Positions 1 through 10,123 of a stretch of 18,675 nucleotides of DNA are shown here, piece after piece. The notes beneath the pieces were generated by a model that made no database searches, was not told where the DNA came from, and was given only the letters and a program-made list of their open reading frames with translations. The translations under genes were made by a program, and so were the position numbers. Position 1 is the first letter of the stretch. Every line of letters starts with the position of its first letter. Location: assembly GCA_027579435.1 (NCBI GenBank), contig JANBPK010001375.1, positions 1 to 18,675 of the forward strand, written 5' to 3'. This DNA comes from Candolleomyces eurysporus. Lineage: Eukaryota; Basidiomycota; Agaricomycetes; Agaricales; Psathyrellaceae.

Positions 1-1380
1 GGGGGGTCTTGGGGCTGGAAACTTGGGGGTACAGCATATTTTCCAGGGAAAGACCTCATAGAGTTCCGGGGGTCCTGCTATGACATGTTCAACACCTAGA
101 CTTGTGACAGTGACTTTGAGTACTTGTTCACGATCGGAGCCTGCTATCCCCACGCACTCATCCAAGCCATCTACCACAATCAACCAATGGGCTGGTATGT
201 GTTGCAACTTCGAACAGAGGTCGGAAGAAACACTTAAACACGGACAAATGATCGCACTCCAAGAATTCAACTGGAGTAAATTTGGAATCATGGAAAGGGC
301 AAATATCCTTAGGCCTCCCGTCCAAAGCCTCACCACACAGCGCTGCTGAAACCAGATGCTCCGAACAAAGCGAGCACCCCCATAGCGCTGAGTTCATCCC
401 GGTGAGCCAGCGAAGGCGTAAAATATGGCAGTGGCAACGGCAGTGGTGGCCAGGAAAGGTCCAAAGCATCCTGCCTGCAGCCTCGCCTTTTCGGACGTTC
501 TCGCCTCTCCTCCTTCGACCCAAAAATCAAGCAAAGTGCAGTACTCCCACCGCCTTCGCCCACCGTGGAAACTGGGGTCTCAAGCGACCCATCTCCCAGC
601 GTCGATGGAACGCGTTCATAACCCTCTAGTCATGCGAGGAACACGCGCAGTATATCGAATGGAACAATGCCGAGGACCAAGTCCGGTTCATTGAACGCTT
701 CGAGGAACTCAACCTCATCCCCCAAATCGCCAGCAATGACCCGCGAGCATCGACATCCGCGGAGCAGAAATCCGTGGTGTGGAACAAAAACTTGGGACCC
801 GCAGCAAGCAGCCTCTGACCCACGGACTCCGAACTCAACATTGCAAAGGTCAGGGAGTACCGATACACAGCCTACGAGCAGCCACCCGCCGCAGAAGAGA
901 AGGCAGCAGATGAGGATGGATTGTGCGAGGACATTTCCAGCCTAGGCAAACACGTACCTGGTCACTACGGTGCCAGAGCCCAACACGCCACCAAAGCTTC
1001 CTTGTCTCCTCTAACCCGGACCGAGCCCTGGATCTTCCGCCAACCCAACATCTTCCCCCAGCGAACCCGAATCCTGCGCACTCTTCGACCCATTCCTTAC
1101 GAAAACCCGTGCCCAGCGCCAATTAAAGGCCAAGGCCGGCAAGCTCAACTGCACTTTGCTCAACCCGGACGTGGACGACTCCCAGCTCGCCATCGCCAAC
1201 GTCATCTCGAGCGAGCACCGTGCCTTAACGAATACTTCGAAGGGGAGTACGCTCAACGCGACGGCTACTCGGAGCTCCGAGTCGCCGCACCCGATTTCGA
1301 GACACGCGAAGCCCTCCCTAAAGAATTCGTCAACATCAAGATCAAGCCCCAACCACACCGAAACAGCAGGTTGATGTACG
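1..1380 (+). pseudogene. Degenerate protein-coding tract, family not recognised
   Basis: I do not recognise the product. Protein-like stretches lie on the plus strand in changing frames: positions 1-240 in frame 1, with stops at 100-102 and 238-240; about 630-960 in frame 3, containing YIEWNNAEDQVRFIERFEEL, with a stop near 816; about 960-1230 in frame 1, containing LLNPDVDDSQLAIANVISSE, with another stop; and about 1220-1370 back in frame 3, containing NEYFEGEYAQRDGYSELRV. The region from 240 to 630 is Ser/Pro-rich in one frame but interrupted. No set of normal introns removes all the breaks by eye. I infer a decayed gene, or one badly damaged by draft sequence errors, whose 5' end lies outside the window. 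It could instead be several exons of a poorly conserved gene with introns I could not place. Confidence 0.35.
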
Positions 1381-1969
1381 CCCACCCTCCTCGACACGTA
1401 GTTCGCCACTACACCCCAATCCGCCTTTGTTCTCGGCGCTTAAAAGTCGACCTGGATGTCGGCTTCAACGCCAGCTTTGGTGCTGTGGTCGCGCACCTCG
1501 AGAGAGTTCCTTCGCACAAGGAACCGCTCTTCACGGGTACATCTGGTCCTACAGGCGCCGAGGTTGACCAGAGCGTCGTAGGGGTCCGGGTGAGCAAGTA
1601 CATCGTCGAGCAGCCGCCATGTGTTGTCGGTCGCCACGGGCAAGGTCTCAACGGTGTCACAGTGGGCGACAAGGTCGTGTTGAGCCCGCCGCATTAGGAG
1701 AGGCACCCGGGCAGCCCTGAGCGTCCGGGTACGAAGAAGTATGTTTCGTCGAGGGATGATTCTATGCCTATCAATACGAGGCCGGGGATGTATGCGGAGG
1801 GCAACCCTTGGATAACTCCGAATGGGCAATCGCAGGCGGTGAGAACTGGGAGGGAGGGGCCGCCGAGGGTGAAGGAAGCAGGTGAACATCCTAGCGGTCG
1901 TCGGCCGGGACAGTTGCTACCACCACTATCCCTCAAAGTGCTCAGACCAGAATCAGCAAGGATTAATCA
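1381..1969. other. Coding-like tract of undecided strand
   Basis: Both strands are open for long distances here, so the strand cannot be decided by eye. On the plus strand a frame runs to a stop at 1695-1697 and ends with VGDKVVLSPPH, and another plus frame at 1764-1994 contains MPINTRPGMYAEGNPW. On the minus strand, frames at 1440-1889 and 1694-1936 also read as plausible protein. GC-rich sequence makes such antisense openness common. No domain is recognised. It may continue the relic to its left or be the remains of a separate gene. The neighbouring minus-strand NLR-like gene ends just to the right. Confidence 0.25.
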
Positions 1970-2069
1970 CATTCAATTGAAGATCCAACTGTGAGGACTA
2001 GAGCGAGCTAACTTCCAAGTACATATTATCCGAGTCATACTATCGTTGCCAACATTCTCTGGGTATATA

Positions 2070-5000
2070 CTATAGACTGTTCGGGTCTGAGCCATGGCAT
2101 TGGCTATATCTGTAGCAAGCAGGACAATTCTGACACAGATAAATAGAAGTCTTATCCCTAAATCCCCAAATCCCAGTGCCATTAGCAAACCAAATTTGAA
2201 GCAGTTGTTGGGACAATGACATACCTTGTATATCTGCTGAACTTGCAATTCCCATTTCTTGGCCTTTTGCTCCTGGCAGAAAACAGCCAATTCTCTCTGA
2301 GAATCTTCACTTCCTCCCCAATCAATGTCTTCTCCAGTCACCTCATGCCGCTTTTCAAGTAGCACTCCAAAGAGTTGGAGCACACTCTGCTGGATTTTAT
2401 GCCCAGGGGGACAGAGAACCAGCAGTTCACAACAAAGTAATATTGCTTCATTGAGGACATCCACACTTCCATTTTTCTCAAATTGGGAGTGGAGAGCAAA
2501 GGCAAGGTTGTTGAGTGATATCAAGCGATCTGGGTGAGGTGCAGGGCAGAGTTCAAGTGCTTCACGATGCAGTGAAATTGCCTCAGTCAATGTTCCAATG
2601 ACACCATTGCACTTATAGAGAGATTGAAGAGCACTGGCAAGGTTGTTGAGNGANGACGGNGCGATCTGGGTGGGGTACAGGGCGGAGTGCAAGTGCATCA
2701 CGATGCAGTGAAATGGCCTCGTTCAGTGCGTCAATGTCCCCATTGTGCTCATAAAGAGATTTGAGACTAATGGCAAGGTTGTTGAGCGACTTGGAGTGAT
2801 CTGGACGGGGTACAGGGCAGAGTTCAAGAGCTTCACGTTCCAGTGAAATAATCTCATTCAATGCTTCGAGGCTGCCATTGCGATGATAAAATTCCTTGAG
2901 AGTATTGGCGAGATTGGCGAGATACCTGTTACGATCTGGGTGGGGCGTCGGACTGAGTGTGACCGCCATGCGGGAAAATGAAATGGATTCGTCGAGGATG
3001 TCGTTATCTCCGTTCTGTCGGTAACATGACCAGAGTGCGGTAGCAATGTTGTCGAGTGTTTCTCCACGGCTGGGGTGTGGGTCCGGCCGGAGATGTAATG
3101 CATGTCGAAAGACCACCACAGCCTCCTCATACATCTGGAGGTTACCTGTCCGGTCACCCCTTGCATAATAGCACCTCCCGAGCTCTGACCAACCCTCTGC
3201 ATCACCACCCTCAATCCTTACAGCAACCTCTAAACAAGCCACCTCGAATCCCCAATGATCTCCGCCAGTTTTGCCCAGCCGACGTGCCACCTTCCTCAGA
3301 GTCAATGCCATCCCGTCCTCCCCTCGAACATCCTCCAGTGTTGAGTCAACCTCCCCGGCCAGTAAGCCTTTGAGAAGCAATGTTGCCCATCGTCCGTGGG
3401 TGTTAGGGATCATTTGCAGCGTCGAACAATGTTCCGTCTGTAACCATTCGTTATTCGGGCGTGGGGTCCCGTTGACTACATGGTGTGGCCAGTACTTCAC
3501 AGCGTAATGCTGGAGCGGACGAAGGGGATAGTCGTTGTGCAAGGAAGAACGCAGCAGGATGATAAGTTGCTTGAGACCAGTCAAGCCGATCGCAGAGTGG
3601 GAATCGAAGGTGGAGATGGCGAAAGAGGTGTCTGTCGTTGGTGCCCGGATATGCTCGAGGAATGATAGATGGAAGAGTGTCGTTGCTGGATAAATCATCT
3701 TTTCTGAGCCGGGGGGAGGGGATCGTGTCTGGAGAGCGGAGAGAGGGAACTGAATCTTGTTTATGAGATGGGACGGGATTCCTGTAAGCGTGGAGAAGTC
3801 TTCGAGAGAAACTGGTTCCTGGAGGACAGTAGTCGCCCCCATATGCCGCCGAAAACACTTCCGGGCATCAGACGATGGGAAAAGGCGCTCGAGCGCATTG
3901 CGATACAAGTCGCCGAGCCCATCACTTCCACCAACTTGCCGCCGATTTCCGACTATTTCTGCGAGGATTTCGTGGGGTGGAGAATCGCTGAACGAGTGCG
4001 AAAGCACCGAAATCACAGTCGTTGCCCATACCGGAAGTCCGCCTGAAAGCTCTGTGAGCTTCTCGACGTCTAGAGAGCTAGCTTTCCGCCCATCCACCCA
4101 CGGAACCATCTCCAGATGTTTCTGAAAATACGCCTTGATAACCTCATTCGAAATTGGGCCGAGGGCATACGTGTAAATCGAGACACTGTCGATACCGGGT
4201 AAGCGGGAAGCGCATGGGTTCAAACGATCCGTCAGGATGAATTTGACGACAGAACTTTCCGAGTTGAGGAAAGCGAGCGCCTTCGTGAATGTTGGATGAT
4301 CCCGCCATTCGTCCATAGCGTCCATGATGATGATAAGGGGTTGTGCGTGGCCGAGTGACCGCAAGGGTTCGAGGATGTATTTCTCGAGGTGTTTTTCTAG
4401 CGAGGTGCCGTGACATTGCTCCATCGCCTCCACAATCTTCGGGATTGCTCGAGGGTGAAACCATCCGATCTCGTGAGCTATCATCTTGACGATCGTCACG
4501 GGCCCCGAGGCCTCTGCCCCAATGGCGCTCATGAAAACGATGGCAGCCAAACGACCAGCTGAGCGAAACATTTCTGAGAGATGGTCGGCGAGAGTGGATT
4601 TCCCAATACCAGCTGGCCCATGGATGCAGAAGACGAGGAAGGCCGAATTTGATTCCAGGTCGCATAACTTGTCAACGTCTGGCTTCCGACTGTCAGGGAT
4701 GTACTCGAACCGCTTCCCACTCATGTCTGGGTGCTTTGGAAGTGCAGCCAGCCGTCCTCGTTCTGGATCGGTTACCCTGTCAGTGAGTCCGTCGATATGT
4801 CCATTTCAACTGTTCACGTACGAATTTCGAGACTATTCTGTGGCGTCCCCACGTTGAATATGACGTCCCTCGTTTCAAAATTATGTGCACCCTCAAAGAA
4901 GGATATCGGCTGTGGCCCCGCCAAGAAAGGTGTCTGGGAATGGGAAGATAGCAATTGGTCCTGAGGATTGTGCGATGCCGTGAACTCGCTGGCGCTCGCA

Positions 5001-5329
5001 GCCGGATGAATTAATGACCGGGAAGAGGGGTCTCGAGTAATCAGGGTGGAGGTGGGAGCTGCGAGGCAGGTAGCGTTTGGGCTAGGGTGCGAGGGTTCGA
5101 CTTGTTGGCGTTCGTCCACCGAGGACTGCATTGTCATCTGAGGGGTAGAAGCTTGAGCACTTGTCGCTGTGGGTTTGTTCGCGGGGGGAAGTGGGATAGA
5201 TGATGTCGAGGGATTGTAAGGTGAAAGAGGCCCAGAACCCGTGTTTCCGAATTTGCCAACCAAGTGGTTGACGAGCGTGGAGAGACGGGCCATAAGACGA
5301 AGCATTGTGTGGTGGATGAAGGGGAACAA
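2070..5329 (-). CDS. NACHT-TPR NOD-like (STAND) protein
   Basis: This is a fungal STAND ATPase of the NACHT-TPR class, a family of cytosolic sensors that oligomerise on ligand binding and are linked to self/non-self recognition. The model has about 1040 residues. Exon 1 (5329 to about 4818) is Ser/Pro-rich and ends in FFEGAHNF, a motif I associate with basidiomycete NLR N-termini; no effector domain is visible. A 41-45 bp intron near 4777-4821 leads to exon 2. Walker A GPAGIGKST lies at 4593-4619 and Walker B IIIMDAMDEW at 4305-4337. The position where TSRP is usual reads TDRLN. About six TPR units follow, each of 45 residues (about 3160-2400). The frame breaks at the N cluster 2651-2660 and resumes one base later. 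A GTATGT donor at 2224 and an acceptor at 2130 give a stop at 2070; without splicing the frame runs to 1973. The start is the first Met of exon 1 and is uncertain; a second Met lies at 5303. Confidence 0.82.
2400..3180 (-). repeat. Tandem 135-bp TPR-coding repeats within the NLR-like gene
   Basis: About six consecutive units encode 45-residue TPR-like helices with the recurring pattern LNEAISLHREAL ... PHPDR ... LNNLA. The plus-strand word ggcaaggttgttgag recurs at 2501, 2636 and 2772, so the spacings are 135 and 136 bp. The extra base in the second interval marks the frame break at the N cluster. Units near the C-terminus are the most alike in DNA, which suggests recent duplication or gene conversion. 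The last unit (about 2400-2480) and the first are the most diverged. TPR arrays of this kind form the ligand- or partner-binding solenoid of NLR-like proteins. Confidence 0.85.
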
Positions 5330-6668
5330 GCGGGGGGATGAGGGGAGGAAGCAAGCTGTGGACCTTTACAGACGAACTATTGACACGGGTTAGGCACGCG
5401 GCATCCGTGTGCAAGCGGTCAATCAAGAAGGGGCTGTGATGTCCGATAGACGCCCAGGATCCAGTGAAACGCTATGCATACCAACCATATCGTCGTCAGT
5501 CGTTGCATATGCAATGTAACCGGTCACATACGATTGAGGCTCTATTACTTCAGCACGTCGGAGCTCAGGGGGTCAAGCTTGGTGAGAACTTGATACGGGA
5601 ATGGGAACGCAGGGGTACGACGAACATGGTTCCGCTGTTGTCCTCAAGCACACAGCCTGAGCACCGCAGTCATCTGGGCTCCAGCCCGTTCTTAATATTC
5701 GGACACCTTTCCGACCCAGGCGTCCCCCACGTGTATTCAATGACCTTTCCTTCTACATCAAGTTTCGACGTGCTTTCATGATTCAAAATCCAGTGTGATT
5801 CGTGAAGAGGTTGATAGCCTCACACCTGCTGAGCAGTAGCTACACTGTACAATCACGCACAGTTAGCGTCAGGTCAAGATCAAACCACGATCTCGGAAGA
5901 CTTACCTGGCAAGACCCCAATTCTGTTTTAAAATGAAGTTCATTCCCTAGCACAAGGCGATTATATCTGGTATTACATTGAATCAGAATGAGGGGCGGGG
6001 ATCAGAGAGATAGACGCTCACCTCATTCTCTGAGCCACATCGAGGCGTCCCGAATTCGACCCAACGAGATCAACGCCCGCGCGGCTGAAACAAAAGAGAG
6101 CTAGAAATCCGATTAGTGGCAAGTCTTGACTGCGCCTTTACGCCGTTCGAGTTGCGTCAAACAAAAGAAAAAGTTCAATGATCATAAGTTCCAAACCGAT
6201 ATCCATTTCATTGTACGTACGCGAGACGCATTACACGGAACAAGAAACTGGAGGCTAGAAGAATGGAACGTTCACATGCAGGAGAGCCAGCATTCCTCCA
6301 GGGGTCGTAAACAAAGCAAAGAAAAATTAAGAAATGCCAGAGACAGAGGGAGAGTGAGACAGCGAGAGACAAAAGACGAGGGTTAGAAGAAGAGACGATG
6401 CAATGCCAAACAAGCCCACCGCAGGTTGAAATGATCATTCAATGTGCGGCCACTACAGAAGTAGCAGAGAGAGAGAGGTAGAGAGGTAGAGGTAGAAACG
6501 AGTGCAGAGGAGATATACACAAAATGATACACATGGCGAGTCATACGCGATCCTTTTGGCCTGCCGATAAGATGACCCGAGTCACCCAACTCAGGCGACA
6601 GAGCGTCATTGCATCATCGAGGACGACGACGACGACCCTGTAGGTCTAGTCACCGATACGGAGACCGT
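5330..6668. other. Intergenic region between NLR-like and aconitase genes
   Basis: No convincing ORF lies here. The left part is upstream of the NLR-like gene and should hold its promoter, though I see no clear TATA box. A plus-strand ORF at 5464-5781 has no recognisable family or composition and is not called. The stretch from about 6340 to 6500 is purine-rich on the plus strand (gagaga-type simple sequence), and a short gac repeat lies near 6620. This is where the 3' untranslated region of the aconitase mRNA would be, as a pyrimidine-rich transcript. The minus-strand splice-signal chain at 5844-6084 is listed separately. Confidence 0.6.
5844..6084 (-). other. Possible spliced minus-strand transcript without clear ORF
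   Basis: Reading the minus strand, splice signals follow one another in the right order: an acceptor tttgtttcag at 6085; a 63-bp exon 6022-6084; a donor GTGAGC at 6021 and acceptor CTAG at 5947 (75-bp intron); a 41-bp exon 5906-5946; and a donor GTAAGT at 5905 with branch-like CTAAC and acceptor TACAG at 5845 (61-bp intron). Each frame of the joined exons meets a stop early, so this is not an obvious protein gene. It may be a non-coding RNA, introns in a 3' untranslated region, the tail of a degraded gene, or chance. A possible further upstream donor GTACGT lies near 6219. Confidence 0.35.
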
Positions 6669-9419
6669 TCATGCAGATGCAGCCTTTGCCTTTGCCTTGG
6701 CGGCCATCAAGTTGAGGGCAGAGCCGGCCTTGAACCATTCGATCTGACCTTCGTTGAAGGTGTGGGCCAAGGGGATTTCCTGTAGATACAACAAAGTCAG
6801 TCAGTCTCGAATACCCAACAAAAAAAANAGCGACTGAAGGTACGTACGTCCTTGGTGCCATCCTCATGCTTGGCGACGAGGGTCAAGTTCTTGCCAGGAG
6901 CAAAGGTGTCCAAGCCAACAATGTCGACCTTGTCGTTGGGCTGGACCTTGTCGTAGTCGGCAGGGTCAACGAAGGTGAGAGCAAGCATACCCTGCTTCTT
7001 CAAGTTGGTCTCGTGGATACGAGCGAAGGAGCGGGTGATGATGGCGAGACCACCAAGGAATCGGGGCTCGAGGGCAGCGTGCTCACGGGAAGAACCTTCA
7101 CCGTAGTTGTGGTCACCGATGACGACCCACTTAATACCACGGTCACGGTAGTAGGCAGCGGTTTGAGGAACTCCGCCATACTCGCCGGTGACCTGGTTCT
7201 TGACCTTGTTGGCCTCGTTGTTCTCGATGTTGATGGCGCCGATCAAGCAGTTCTCTATAAAAGGGTGAGCCACTCACTAAGCATGACATCATTCAAGGTA
7301 AATCGCTCACGAGAGATGTTTTCGAGATGTCCACGGTACTTCAACCATGGGCCACCAGCAGAAATGTGATCGGTTGTGCACTTGCCCTTAGCCTTGATGA
7401 GGATAGGGAGGTCGGTGGGTGCGCCAGTCCAGACTTGGAAGGGCTGGAGGAGCTGGAGACGATCGCTCTTGGGGTCAACAGCAACGTTGACGCTGGCACG
7501 GTCTTCAGGGGGAGGTTGGAAGGTGTTCTCGCCAGGGTCATAGCCACGAGGTGGGAGTTCGTAGCCGGAAGGAGCCTCGAACTTGAAGGGCTTGCCATCA
7601 GCACCGATGAGCGTGTCAGTCAAAGGGTTGAAGCTGAGCTTTCCAGCGAACGCCAAAGCGGTGGTGATATCAGGGGATGCGACGAAGGCATGGGTGGCAG
7701 GGTTAGCATCGTTACGACCGGTGAAGTTACGGTTGTAAGAAGTGACGACTGAATCACAAGTCAGCAAGCGAAACTAGATAACAGTAGAGGTATAACGCAC
7801 TAGTGTTCTTCTCGCCCTTCTTGACATCTTGCCTATCCCATTGACCAATGCAAGGACCGCACGCGTTGGCAAGAACGATGGCACCGGCACCCTCGAAGTC
7901 CTCAATCTGACCGTCACGAGCAATAGTGGCACGAACTTGCTCGGATCCGGGGGTAACGGTGAACTTGCTCTTGAAGTCGAGGCCATGCGCCTTGGCTTGC
8001 TTGACGATGGAGGCAGAGCGGGTCATGTCTTCGTACGACGAGTTGGTGCACGAACCAATGAGACCGACTCGGACATCCTCAGGCCAGTCGTTCTTCTTGG
8101 CCTCTTCAGCCACCTTGGAGATGGGGGTTGCAAGATCGGGGGTGAAGGGACCGTTGAGGTGGGGCTCCAACTCGGAGAGGTTCTATGAACAGAGATGAGC
8201 AACAAACTATCAAAAGACGAGTGATCAAGACTTGCAATCTCAATGACTTGGTCGTATTCAGCACCCTTATCGGCTTGAAGATTGTGTTGGAAGCGGTTAG
8301 CGTAGGCGGCAATATCGCCACGCTTAGTAGCCTTCAAGTAGTCGGCCATGCGAGGGTTGTAAGGGAAGAGGGAAGTGGTGGCACCAATCTCGGCACCCAT
8401 GTTGCAAATGGTAGCCATACCAGTGCAAGAGAGAGACTCGACACCAGGGCCGAAGTATTCGACGATGGCGCCAGTTCCACCCTTGACGGTCAGGATGCCG
8501 GCAACCTTGAGGATAACATCTGCGCGGAATCTTAGGAACTAATGAGTTTAGAGAGCAAGTAAGCACATACCCTTGGGGGTGGTCCAGCCGCCAATCTTTC
8601 CAGTAAGCTTGACACCAATGACCTTGGGGCACTTGAGCTCCCAAGGAATGTCGGCCATGACGTCGACGGCATCGGCACCGCCAACACCGCAAGCAACCAT
8701 GCCGAGACCGCCAGCGTTGGGGGTATGCGAGTCGGTACCAATCATAAGACCGCCGGGGAAAGCGTAGTTCTCGAGGATGATCTGGTGGATGATACCGGAG
8801 CCAGGCTTCCAGAAACCGAGGCCGTACTTGGCGGTAGCGGTAGCGAGGAAGTCGTAAACCTCCTTGTTGATGTTGATGGCGCGCTGGAGATCCTTCGTAC
8901 CGCCAACTTGAGCCTCAATCAAGTGGTCGCAGTGGACGGTAGTAGGGACAGCAGCGGTGTCCATTCCGGCCGACATGAATTGAAGGAGGGCCATCTGAGC
9001 AGTGGCATCCTGGCAGGCTACTCGCTGGAAAGAACTAGTCAACAACCGGAACTACGGGTGGGTCGCAAAACTCACGTCAGGTCGAAGCTTCAGATAGCTT
9101 GTCCCTCGCACAATGTCCTGCCCATGCGGGTCGTCGAGATGTCCGTAGACAATCTTCTCGGAGAGGGTCAGTGGTCGTTGGAGTCTAGATAAGCGTGTCA
9201 GCTTCGCGCAGGTCAACCAGGGAGGCTTGAGACTAACCTTTCGCGGATGATGGCCAGGTTGTCTTCAATGCGCTGGTAGTTGATAAACGCATCCTTCTCC
9301 AGCAGGGACATGGGCACCTTGGTGTCGCCAATTCGTGGGGTGGCTGTGGCCATGCCAGCAGCCAGCTGCCGCTGGGCAGCGCGCAGAGCGGTCGCAGACT
9401 TGTTTGAGAGCTTCAACAT
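6669..9419 (-). CDS. ACO1: Aconitate hydratase, mitochondrial
   Basis: Aconitase interconverts citrate and isocitrate via cis-aconitate in the TCA cycle, using a [4Fe-4S] cluster in the mitochondrial matrix. The eight-exon model is 9419-9238, 9184-9076, 9024-8571, 8519-8236, 8182-7801, 7748-7311, 7254-6848 and 6779-6669. All phases agree and give 788 residues, the usual fungal length. The N-terminus ([20 protein letters not shown]) is basic and Ser/Ala-rich, fitting a mitochondrial targeting peptide. Family signatures are IGTDSHTPN, the cluster-binding cysteines in GSCTNSS and ACGPCIG, and [13 protein letters not shown] with the catalytic Ser and Arg of the swivel domain. Introns are 51-68 bp and GT-AG, except intron 4 (8183-8235), which begins with GC. 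One N lies in intron 7. The only ATG in frame near the 5' end is at 9417-9419. The gene appears intact. Confidence 0.97.
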
Positions 9420-9603
9420 CGTCACTGGTGGTGGTTAGACGACGGCGGCGACGTGGGCGACGACGACGACGACTTGGAGGAAGTGATGGTTTAGGGAAGA
9501 AATTGGGATGGAGCAATCCGGCACTGACGAAACCACAAATTTAACTGCCGCGGGCACGTGAATTACCTCAAGAGCCNCCGACCAATCAAAGGATTCCGTT
9601 TTG
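9420..9603 (-). promoter_or_regulatory. Aconitase 5' leader and proximal promoter
   Basis: Upstream of the aconitase ATG lies a leader rich in gac/gtc repeats (about 9435-9475). Further up is a perfect CACGTG box at 9555-9560, about 135 bp from the ATG, and a CCAAT box at 9582-9586, which reads ATTGG in the direction of transcription. Two more CCAAT boxes in the same orientation lie at 9779-9783 and 9883-9887. CACGTG is bound by bHLH factors and CCAAT by the Hap (NF-Y) complex in fungi; both commonly control respiratory and iron-using genes. That link to this gene is inference. No clear TATA box is seen. Confidence 0.4.
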
Positions 9604-10080
9604 AGCGAGGAGGCATATGCTCTCCGCGTTCTTCCCCGCCGGCCTCTTGTGAGTTGTTCCGTATGCCCTGCCGCCAATCCCTGCTCGAGCCNTCCCTGTT
9701 CCCCAGGGTGTTCCCCCAGAACGAGCTCGACGTCTCCAGGGCGAGGAATGTCCTTATCTCTTGCGTCCTGGCTATCAGCCAATCGTGGCGTGCGCTTGAA
9801 TGGCAAGATAAGTGGCGGAAGGGGCGCGTCGAATTCGTCCAACAGCAACTACGATATTCCGCAGTTCGCCGCTTTCCATCAGCCAATCGGCCGGCGTAAT
9901 ATAAGCTACCTTTCCAGCCCACCCCCGGATCTGCCCCCTCCCAACGCGTTGCAAAGCGCGTATTCCCAAGGCCCGGAGGCACTACAAATTCGATCATTTC
10001 TTACACGGGGCCTAAGGACACCAAGGGGAGCCTGCAAGCGGGGCGTTCAACCTGGCCAAGTGAACACGGACTATCATTTG

Positions 10081-10123
10081 ATCCGGCCCTTGACAGGGCG
10101 GGTAGGCGGGATTCCCGCCGGAT
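10081..10123. repeat. Cluster of short inverted repeats
   Basis: Three nested or adjacent dyads sit within 43 bp: an outer pair ATCCGG (10081-10086) and CCGGAT (10118-10123), an inner pair gccct (10086-10090) and agggc (10095-10099), and a 7-bp palindromic pair GGCGGGA/TCCCGCC with one central base (10105-10119). Such a cluster could bind a dimeric regulator, for example a zinc-cluster factor, or form a hairpin. No function can be assigned from sequence. Confidence 0.5.

Noticed and set aside
921..1697. A 258-codon plus-strand ORF whose end (VGDKVVLS) resembles the start of zinc alcohol dehydrogenases
   Set aside because: The rest lacks the expected glycine, histidine and cysteine pattern, the upper half switches frames, and the antisense strand is equally open.
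3056..4857. Plus-strand ORFs opposite the NLR-like gene
   Set aside because: They are shadows of the minus-strand coding sequence with Walker motifs and TPR units.
6866..8535. Several plus-strand ORFs opposite the aconitase exons
   Set aside because: They are antisense shadows of strongly biased aconitase codons.
9582..9901. HapX-type extended CCAAT motif (CSAAT plus a downstream RWT) at the aconitase promoter
   Set aside because: The base triplets 12 positions after the three CCAAT boxes do not match RWT, so only plain CCAAT boxes are reported.
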